Below, piece after piece: positions 1 through 7,000 of a stretch of 7,086 nt of DNA (the first letter of the stretch is position 1; each line of letters opens with the position of its first letter). Position numbers and translations under genes: made by a program. The DNA comes from an uncultured Campylobacter sp. Its GTDB lineage: Bacteria > Campylobacterota > Campylobacteria > Campylobacterales > Campylobacteraceae. Below the pieces are notes generated by a model. The model searched no databases, had not been told where the DNA came from, and saw only the letters and a program-made list of their open reading frames with translations. The stretch covers positions 1 through 7,086 of the forward strand of contig NZ_CALIJA010000202.1 in the NCBI RefSeq assembly GCF_938017615.1. The letters are read 5' to 3'.

Positions 1-274
1 AGCGCGAGACTTCGTAGCTAAAATCCACATGGCCCGGAGTGTCGATTAAATTTAAAACGTATTTCTCGCCGCCAAGCTCGTACTCGAGCCGCACGGACTG
101 CGCCTTGATCGTGATGCCGCGCTCCTTTTCGATATCCATCGTATCCATGATCTGGCTGCTCATCTGGCGCGCCTCGACGGCGTTGCACTCGCTGATTAGG
201 CGGTCTGCGAGTGTGGATTTGCCGTGGTCGATATGCGCGATGATGCTGAAATTTCTGATATTTTTTGTTTTCAA
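1..274 (-). CDS. lepA: Elongation factor 4 (LepA), N-terminal 91 codons, cut by the left window edge
   Basis: Translational GTPase that binds the ribosome and is thought to act on stalled or mis-translocated complexes and in initiation or ribosome assembly; cytoplasmic or membrane-associated. The visible 91 residues carry the P-loop (G1) AHIDHGKST at residues 13-21, the switch I/G2 region ERGITIKAQ at 51-59 and the G3 motif DTPGH at 78-82. Together with the opening NIRNFSIIAHIDHGKS this is the LepA signature rather than EF-G or TypA. The full protein is usually about 600 residues, so only the start of domain 1 is present. I place the start at a TTG (272-274) because it gives the normal family N-terminus (MKTKNIRNFS) and has AGGAA six bases upstream. 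An in-frame ATG at 353-355 would add 27 unrelated residues and has no ribosome binding site. Codons are GC-rich (about 57% GC by hand count of two lines), unlike the neighbouring giant gene. The frame is intact. Identification is firm; the start is likely. Confidence 0.96.
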   Translation of the reverse strand, partial: MKTKNIRNFSIIAHIDHGKSTLADRLISECNAVEARQMSSQIMDTMDIEKERGITIKAQSVRLEYELGGEKYVLNLIDTPGHVDFSYEVSR

Positions 275-280
275 GTGGCT

Positions 281-285
281 TTCCT
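281..285 (-). promoter_or_regulatory. Ribosome binding site of lepA
   Basis: AGGAA on the minus strand, six bases before the TTG at 272-274. It decides the start: the competing in-frame ATG at 353-355 has no purine-rich site in front of it. No convincing -10/-35 pair can be named for lepA. CACAAT (plus 304-309) and TAAAAT-like strings further upstream are possible -10 elements, but the AT-rich repeats in this gap make any such call weak. Confidence 0.65.
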
Positions 286-402
286 GATGAAATTTTAAGC
301 CGCATTGTGCCGAAATTTCATTTAAAAACGGGTAAATGAGCGGACGGAATCGCATACGATAGAATTAGGCAGGTTGGGCGAAACAAAATTTTAAATAAAG
401 AG

Positions 403-413
403 CGCGAAACGCG
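403..413. repeat. Short inverted repeat, CGCG arms
   Basis: CGCG at 403-406 pairs with CGCG at 410-413 around an AAA loop. It is a compact hairpin without an RAATTY core and without a following T-run, so it is not an intrinsic terminator. Confidence 0.5.
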
Positions 414-419
414 GCTTTG

Positions 420-445
420 AGTGATAGAATTTTGGCGTTATCGCT
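420..445. repeat. Inverted repeat around a GAATTT core
   Basis: AGTGATA (420-426) pairs with TATCGCT (439-445) with one G-T wobble, enclosing a 12-base loop that begins with GAATTT at 427. The arm sequence is unrelated to those of the other repeats in this gap. Confidence 0.55.
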
Positions 446-456
446 AGGGCAGCTTT

Positions 457-476
457 GCCGTGGCAGAATTTACGGC
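457..476. repeat. Inverted repeat around a GAATTT core
   Basis: GCCGT (457-461) pairs with ACGGC (472-476). The 10-base loop holds GAATTT at 466. An overlapping small hairpin, GGCA (448-451) with TGCC (456-459), could compete with it. Confidence 0.5.
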
Positions 477-477
477 G

Positions 478-514
478 AGAGCTAGGCGTAGAACTTCTTA
501 CAATAGAGCTAGGC
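478..514. repeat. Direct repeat of AGAGCTAGGC
   Basis: The ten bases AGAGCTAGGC occur at 478-487 and again at 505-514, 27 bases apart start to start. The second copy overlaps the left arm of the 20-base palindrome at 509-528. Confidence 0.75.
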
Positions 515-528
515 AGAATTCTGCCTAG
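509..528. repeat. Perfect 20-base palindrome centred on GAATTC
   Basis: CTAGGCA (509-515), GAATTC (516-521) and TGCCTAG (522-528) form an uninterrupted perfect palindrome. It is the longest symmetric element in the gap apart from the terminator. The next RAATTY (AAATTC, 531-536) follows directly. No T-run follows on either strand, so it is not a standard terminator. It could be a protein-binding site or a repeat unit. Confidence 0.85.
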
Positions 529-593
529 TGAAATTCTGCAGCACCTTACAATGCACGAGGCGGTAGAGCAGCGTACAAGCGAGATTTTGCTCA

Positions 594-605
594 GTGGAAT
601 TCCAC
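594..605. repeat. Perfect 12-base palindrome centred on GAATTC
   Basis: GTGGAATTCCAC reads the same on both strands. The core is an RAATTY site at 597-602, and the arms (GTG/CAC) differ from those of the 509-528 palindrome. Confidence 0.75.
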
Positions 606-628
606 AGCTACATTTGACGCATTAAAAC

Positions 629-658
629 GTAAAATTCCGCGCAGTAAAACTCGCGATA
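629..658. repeat. Imperfect tandem repeat of a 15-base unit
   Basis: Two adjacent units, 629-643 and 644-658, share GTAAAA, then two pyrimidines, then a C/G-rich CGCG-like tail. A third, looser relative begins at 730 (GTAAAACCCGC). The first unit contains the AAATTC site at 632-637. Confidence 0.45.
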
Positions 659-726
659 AGCTTTACGGCAAATTTTATAAGACCGCGCAGCACAAAGCCC
701 GTGACGCCAAAGATCAAAAATATCGT

Positions 727-740
727 GCGGTAAAACCCGC
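727..740. repeat. Short inverted repeat GCGG/CCGC
   Basis: GCGG (727-730) pairs with CCGC (737-740) around the loop TAAAAC. It lies next to the palindrome at 742-753 and has no T-run. Confidence 0.4.
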
Positions 741-741
741 T

Positions 742-753
742 GCGAAATTTCGC
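742..753. repeat. Perfect 12-base palindrome centred on AAATTT
   Basis: GCGAAATTTCGC is its own reverse complement. It belongs to the same style of element as those at 509-528 and 594-605 but has an AAATTT core (745-750) and GCG/CGC arms. Confidence 0.7.
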
Positions 754-843
754 CTCGGAATTCTTACTGTAGGGATCGGTCGCAGAATTTACGTCGCCAT
801 GGAATGTGGAATTTCAACGGGTAAAATTTACTATCAAGATTAC

Positions 844-862
844 GCGATAAGATTTTGCTCGC
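844..862. repeat. Short inverted repeat GCGA/TCGC
   Basis: GCGA (844-847) pairs with TCGC (859-862) around an 11-base loop containing GATTTTGC. The string GATTTTGCTC (851-860) also occurs at 583-592, so the loop and right arm match a second site in the gap. Confidence 0.4.
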
Positions 863-890
863 CAAGGCTCAAGGGCAGAATTTTACCGAT

Positions 891-910
891 TGAAATTTGA
901 TGAAATTTAC
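891..910. repeat. Tandem 10-base repeat of TGAAATTT
   Basis: TGAAATTT occurs at 891-898 and 901-908 with a two-base spacer, giving two RAATTY sites exactly one helical turn apart on the same face of the DNA. Confidence 0.65.
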
Positions 911-911
911 T

Positions 912-928
912 CCTATGGAATTTCTAGG
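912..928. repeat. Inverted repeat CCTA/TAGG around GAATTT
   Basis: CCTA (912-915) pairs with TAGG (925-928) with the GAATTT of 918-923 in the loop. It is short and weak alone, but it fits the pattern of RAATTY cores in paired arms. Confidence 0.4.
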
Positions 929-970
929 CGCAAATACGGGAAGTAGAATTTAAAAATCTTACCACTATGA

Positions 971-985
971 GGCTAGAATTTAGCC
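971..985. repeat. Inverted repeat GGCTA/TAGCC around GAATT
   Basis: GGCTA (971-975) pairs with TAGCC (981-985) around GAATT. The same arm sequence, GGCTAGCC, forms the stem of the adjacent terminator, so this element may be a relative of it. Its arms could in principle pair alternatively with the terminator arms. Confidence 0.6.
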
Positions 986-988
986 CAT

Positions 989-1018
989 AAAAAAAGGCTA
1001 GCCCAAAGGCTAGCCTTT
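989..1018 (-). terminator. Intrinsic terminator of the giant surface-protein gene
   Basis: An 11-base perfect stem (993-1003 with 1008-1018, core GGCTAGCC flanked by AAA/TTT) encloses a four-base loop. Read on the minus strand it is followed by a run of seven T in total (995 down to 989). It starts 23 bases after the TAA of the giant gene. On the plus strand the stem is followed only by TTTGTATC, so it acts mainly on minus-strand transcripts. It should separate the giant gene from lepA. Confidence 0.93.
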
Positions 1019-1041
1019 GTATCGCGAGTTTGACGCAGAGA

Positions 1042-4000
1042 TTACCAATCGGTCTTTTGGTTGTAGATATCGCGGACATCTCCCGTATCTAGCTTCTTCG
1101 TAGAAGTATCACTAGTACTATTATCTGACGTGCTACCACCGGCAAACGATCCTACATCATCTTCCGTACCAGACTTGACTTGACCTTCTCCGCCCCAAAC
1201 CGTAGGGTTAGCAGCCCTTACGTTTACAATAAGAGGATTAAAATACTGCGGTACGCCCGAGTACTGGCTAGAATAGGCTCCACCCGCTACCGTAAACATA
1301 GTTCTCTGATTTCCGGCAGGCGTATGGATAAGCCATGGATTAGTGACGATACGTATAGTAGCTTGACCCGGTACGGTAGCCCTAATATCTACGTCTTCCT
1401 TGCCTCTGTCTACTACATTACCCCTGTGAATATTTACGCCAGAAGTCGTAAAGCTGTTATAGGCACTCACAAACTCTGCGCCTATATTATTTAGAGTAGC
1501 CCTAGTATTTACTACGAACTTCGTAAAATCGGTCAAGCTAGGATCCTGAGCCGCTAGCACGGTAAATATATTCGAGTTAGGGGCTTCATAAGCAAGTTCT
1601 GCGCTAGGAGCAGGCATATTCGCGCACCTATCGGTTCTGCCGCAATAAATCTGCGCATAAACAGGCACGGTTACCCCGGTTCTGGTAGTAGCCTGATAGA
1701 CTCTGGACCCCAAGCTCTTATCATACGACGTACCGTAGACGAATAGTGCATAAGTACCTATATTGTCACTAAAATCCGTAACGGTCGTACCTGTTGCATA
1801 GGTCTTACTATTGGAATTAGCAGCGGCTATATAATCAGCTTTATTTGCAACGCTCATTTTTGCTTTTTTAACTCCCGTCGTATCTTCAACTTTTCTAGTG
1901 ATAAATGTATCAAAATCCTCCTTTGATATCTTTATATTGTCTTCATTATAATCCTCGGAGTTAGTATCCGAGATAGCATTATATGAGCTATCGAACTTAG
2001 ACGGCCAAAACTTTCCATAGGTTTTAAGATCGCCCTTCTTCGCATCTCTGACATCAAAGTCACTAGCATAGATAAGCACCGGCGTGCTAGGGGTTTTATG
2101 CATTCTATCGAAGTTGAAATATACAGTCGAGTCAGGAGTTTGCCCCTCTCTAAATCCTTGCGCCAAAATTCTAAATTGATCCGACTTCGAGTCATACCTG
2201 ATTCCCGTACCGCCTTGCGGCCTATTGATAAGTCCACCTCTTAGGGTAGCATCTGAATAGTAATTAAGGGCGATACTAAGAGGTATAGGCATACCGTAGC
2301 CCGCATCACCGGCGGAAGCGGCCTCATTCCAGTCTCTTCTTCCACCGGTTATAGTGGTACTTAGAGTTCTTACGTTATATTTATAGCATCTACTATCATA
2401 TCCCGTAGCGCCTAGACACTCGTTAGAATTGCTAGCAAAAAACTGCGTACCGCCAGGAATATTGTAGATAACATTAGCCCTATCGGGATACGGTACATAA
2501 TTTGTATCTCCGCCAGTTCTCCTAGCGGTAGCTGTGGAGCAACGTCCGTCGGCATTATTGTTAGCACAATCAAATCCGAAATTTAGCGCAAAATCAAGAT
2601 CGCTTGAAAATCCGCACACGGCTTGAGGAGTGCCGCCAACATCTTGTTTATACCCGTCATAAAGCGTAGCGATGACATCTTTATAGACCTTGTCGGATAG
2701 ATATGCTACGGCATTGACCTTAAGCTTGGCTAGCTGACTTATCTGATGCGTCACCGCTAAATTTTGCGTAGAGTTATCACTACCATATATTACTACATTA
2801 TTCTCAATATCCGGAGCATTGAAATATGTATACGCAGATACCCCGCCCGTGATATTATTATCACCTACGCCGCTTGTTACGCCGTTATCGAGGCTTGTGA
2901 GAGATACCCTGATACGATCCGGTCGGTAGCGTAATACGATATTATCATTTATCGCTTTATCTTTGTTAGCAGCAAGCCTCATACCTACGTCGCAGCCTAT
3001 CATACCTTTAGCATTAGGAGTATTGCTAGATGAATTGATGATACATTTAGCGCTCTTCCACTTCTTAGAGTATGTCTGATCGGAATAAGCATCCGTCCAC
3101 GAGTTATCATAGATATTTACCAGCACATCGCCGACATTATAGTAATTAAAAATTTTATCGGCATCTTTACCTATGGTTTCGGTATAGATAACGGCATAGC
3201 TTTTATCTTTAGCTTCCGGATCTTTTCTAGACTGAGTCATCAGATATGCGCCTTGAACATGACCTTTGCTATCAAATTTCGCAACGCCTCCTGCTTCTAC
3301 GATATTCCTAGCGTTAAAATTTGCCCATAAGCTTATAGCGTTTTTATCCCATACTCTTCTAAATGCTGCGTCGAATTTCGAGCTTGTGCCATTTAATACG
3401 CACGAGACATCATCACTCTTGCCAAAAGAGCCTTTTTTGATAGCTTCCGGATCAATCTCATATTTGCCTGTTTCGGCATTGTATTTAGCACCGGAATATT
3501 CCACTGCGGTACCACCATAACAACTATCTTCTTTAACGCCACGTTTTAATGTAGTGGAAGCATTCTTTCTATCTACATAATAGGATTGAGTAGAGACATT
3601 AGCCGCGCATTCATTAGATATAAACGGACGCAAGTAGGTTTGAATACCGCGAATCTTGGTTGATATATCTTGAGTATCATCAGAATCCGCGCCATAGCTT
3701 TTACGTAGATGATAGCGTTGATTGCCCAAATCCCCGCCAATTTCTGCTGTGTAGTTAGGTACGTAGTTGCCGCTATAGCTTCTGGCCGATATTACATGAG
3801 CCAAGATATCTGCATTTTGTGTATAATCACCACCTACGCGCAGATTACTAGGATTAAGTACGCTGGAGCCATCACCCTTTTTAGTTATATCACCGCTAGC
3901 GGTAGTGTCTACGATCTTGCTATACTTGCCCGAATTCTTCAGCGCTTCTGTATCTACATTAAAATATGCAGGGCGAAGCACGAAGTTATCGCTACCGCAT

Positions 4001-7000
4001 ATGTGGAACGAGCCGTCTTTTGACATTTGAATTCCGAACTCATCTTTAGCAGCCTTTATATTATCTTCAAGCTTCTGCAACTCTGGTTGTATTTTATTCT
4101 CCCAAATGTCCTTCTTTTGCTCCGCAGTTAGTTTTGTGTTGCACCAGCTAAAATTCTCACCTGTCTCGCAATATCCATATCGCTTTTTAAGCTCCCATTT
4201 CTTGAGCTCCGAATAATAAGCCTTAGGATCGCTGTTATTTAAATCTTTGTTTTTTATATACTGATCTAAATCGGATCCTGAGGCAACTTGATTATCCGGA
4301 CGATAGCTAAGCATAAATGTAAGACCCTGATACGCATCTCCTATCTCTATATCGTTTAGCTCTAAAATACTTTTTCCTTTAAAATCCACTTCCTTATCGA
4401 TAGTGTAATCGGTTTTGTCCTTCATCTTAAACGGAATTTTTAAGGAATCGGTTACGGATCGGCATGAGTAAACTGCGCTATTCCCCTTATCGCTATCGGC
4501 AACTTTATCCGAGGTAGTAGCGGCATTTCTCGCCCTGACAACGGATAAATACAATTTACCGCTCAAGTCGAATTTCTCAAGCTTTCTAGCCTCACTACCG
4601 ATATATACGAGCTTGCCGGTATTCGGATCTTTTTTGAAGTAAGGAGAATTTGCGGCTGCGTCGATGTATTCCTCGCATTTACCGGTATCATCCTTATACT
4701 TCTTACAAAATTGGCTCTCATAATCCGGTCTAAAGATGAGTTTCGCATCGAAAGGCTTATCGGAGATTTGAGTATATAGCCTATCGTCGTCGTCATTTTT
4801 ACTAAAATTCTTATTGACTACCTGTAAACCGCTTAAAGGTAGGATATTAACGCTTTTAGAAACCTTTGTCGCGTCGCATAATTCAAGTTCAGAAGCGCTA
4901 TCCATCTCTATGAAGACTCGCTGACCGCCGCCTATATCCAAGCTCATCTTATAACTTAGTGTCACGGCAGGAGCCTGCAATATGGTTGCACCCGTATTTA
5001 CGGTAGCATTAAACTCGCCGTATGCCGCTTTACCTGGCTGCATTAATCCGCCTACAAGTACAGGACTACCGCCCGGTGTTGAAGAAGGAGTTAAGTCTCC
5101 CGCGCCTTGACCTATATAAAATTTCAATATATTACCGTCAAGCGCAGTAAACTGCCTATCTTTATAAATAGCCTTCGTAACGTTTGGAGTGCCACCTTTT
5201 ATGACGTCTTTCATAGTCTCGTATGCACCCTTTTGACCATCGCGTAAATAGACTAGTTCATCGGCTGCCGCCGCAGGTATGGTATTTGTAGTGGTAGTGA
5301 TAGGATCATTTACGACTAGCTCGTTATTTATAGTAGCGCTATCTTTGGTATAGGTAGCGCCGGCTTGACCAAAGTCGATCGATACTACCGCACCTGCTGC
5401 ATCTTCGCTATCGCCGCCATTCAATCTATTTTCAAATTTCATTCTATAATAGATATTTTCACCCGCAACTACCGGGTTTTTGATCTGCTCAGGAGGTTCA
5501 TGTAGTTTTTTTACATCCTCTTCGCTTCTTCGGTTACCATCATTATCAAAGAATTTAACCCAGTTAGAGGCGTTATAGACTTCATACTGATAGCACATTT
5601 GAGGGACATACAAATCGGCGGAAATAGCAATCATACTTATGAAGTTTTGATCGGCTTGACCTCCGTTGAGATCTTCATACGCCGCACCCAAAGAGATGTT
5701 TAGACTAGATTGCGCATTCTTCATCTTTGAACCGATATCGAATTCGTCCAGATCAAATCCACCTAAATAACCAGTGCCGTATGGATAGCTATACTTATAG
5801 GTGCCGTTATCATTTATAAGTAAAGCGACAGAGCCGTCGTATATATTAGCGCGATCGTTAGCTAACCGTTGATTAACCACACCGGATCCGTATAGCGAAT
5901 CCATTTGTGCGGTTCCTTTGTGTTGAACTTTAAAATACTCGTCGGAGGTCATTTGTCTCTCGCCACCAAACCCTAAAAACCCTAGCTTTGCATTTACGGA
6001 CCCACTTCTAGGTGTATAAAATCCACTGATGGTAGCGTTAATGTTTATAGGCGTATATCCCTTATCCCAAGGGGTGAGGACAAAATAATCGCCGTAAATA
6101 GTTACGTTTTTTGGTTTAAAATATTTATTTTTATATTCTACGGCTTCTTTATAAGTCATTTTTTGACCCGTTACGCTATCGTTAGATTGTAAATTATCTA
6201 GCAAAGCCCTTCTGGACGGGGCGGTTTTATCATATACTACGATTATTCCCCATCCGCCGTACGGCCCAAGACGAACGCTGTTGAACTCTCCATTGGTAAA
6301 ATCTGCACCGCTTTGATCCTCACCATCACTCGTTTTTACGTTTCCTACAGTAAATTCAATGCTGTCGGAATAAGGTTCAAAATATGTCTTGACTAGATCG
6401 GTAATATCTTTAGTGCAGCCATATTTTAAACGCAAACGTAAGGGCTTGCGAGATTCTGCCAAAAAGTTCCAAGCAGCCGTTCCTTCGCATCTATCTCTAT
6501 AAACATCTTCTATTATGCTAGCTTTACCTTTCGAGCTTTTCATTTTAAATTTCACCCGTGTATACCCCTTAGCAAAACCGGTCAATTTTTTTCCGTCTTT
6601 GCTGTTGTATTCTGCTTTGCTGTCAAAATCAGTCGTGCTGAATATATTTCCCTGCCAATAAAGTCTCGCATAGACTATATCGTCTTTAGTCACGCCCTTA
6701 GGAAGCCTCAAAACAGCTTTTGAACTATTCAAATAAAACTGTCCGTCGCCGTCATCTTTAATGTATGTGCCTTTTGCTCCCCACATGTAACCATGGCCTA
6801 AAGCAGAAGGCCAGCTTAATTTAATCACCGGCTTTCCAGTCACGGCGTAGTCTCCAAAGACGTATGTGCCCGCACCGCCGAATCTAACTATCGGCTTTTG
6901 GTTTAATTCGTCAGACGGAAAGTTTTTTATAGTGGTGAAATTATACAAACCCTCATTTCCGTTCCAAGTCCAACCACTTCTGCCTATCTTTCCGTCCAGC

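Larger units (their letters stand above)
275..986. repeat. Gene-free gap packed with RAATTY palindromes
   Basis: No credible gene lies here. ATG-started frames are very short, and the longest open frame (plus 532-897) has no usable start near its beginning. The stretch holds 21 RAATTY hexamers, starting at 290, 313, 386, 427, 466, 516, 531, 597, 632, 670, 745, 758, 785, 809, 824, 878, 893, 903, 918, 946 and 976. Only one AATT core, GAATTA at 362, departs from the pattern. A looser shared context, often GCAGAATTTTAC-like, is seen at 427, 466, 516, 785 and 878. Several copies are centred in short inverted repeats listed separately. The lepA promoter must lie within or near this stretch unless lepA is read through from upstream. 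Whether the region is a dispersed-repeat graveyard, a methylation-site cluster or a regulatory region is unknown. Confidence 0.8.

Noticed and set aside
39..287. Plus-strand frame opposite lepA, and the minus-strand frame 18-305
   Set aside because: Both overlap the LepA coding frame, which carries unmistakable GTPase motifs; they are shadows.
551..625. Small plus-strand frame of 24 codons starting with ATG
   Set aside because: No ribosome binding site and no recognisable product; it overlaps repeat sequence.
532..900. Open frame of 122 codons on the plus strand in the gap
   Set aside because: It has no ATG, GTG or TTG near its beginning (first ATG at 799), no ribosome binding site, and two stops directly before it at 526-531. 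Its length is explained by the GAATTT-rich repeats, which lack stops in that frame.
275..986. CRISPR array
   Set aside because: Repeats are short, degenerate and irregularly spaced, with no constant repeat-spacer length and no cas gene.
275..986. tRNA, small RNA gene or insertion sequence in the gap
   Set aside because: No cloverleaf or TTCRA arm pattern, no transposase fragment, and no long terminal inverted repeats could be seen.
1180..4796. Several 77-104 codon frames inside the giant gene on both strands
   Set aside because: All lie within the continuous giant reading frame and show no independent ribosome binding site or family motif.
5506..5512. Seven-base A tract on the coding strand (also 6586-6592) as a possible phase-variable switch
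   Set aside because: Each encodes a normal Lys-Lys pair in an intact frame, and seven A is short for slippage-driven switching; Campylobacter phase variation usually uses longer G/C tracts.
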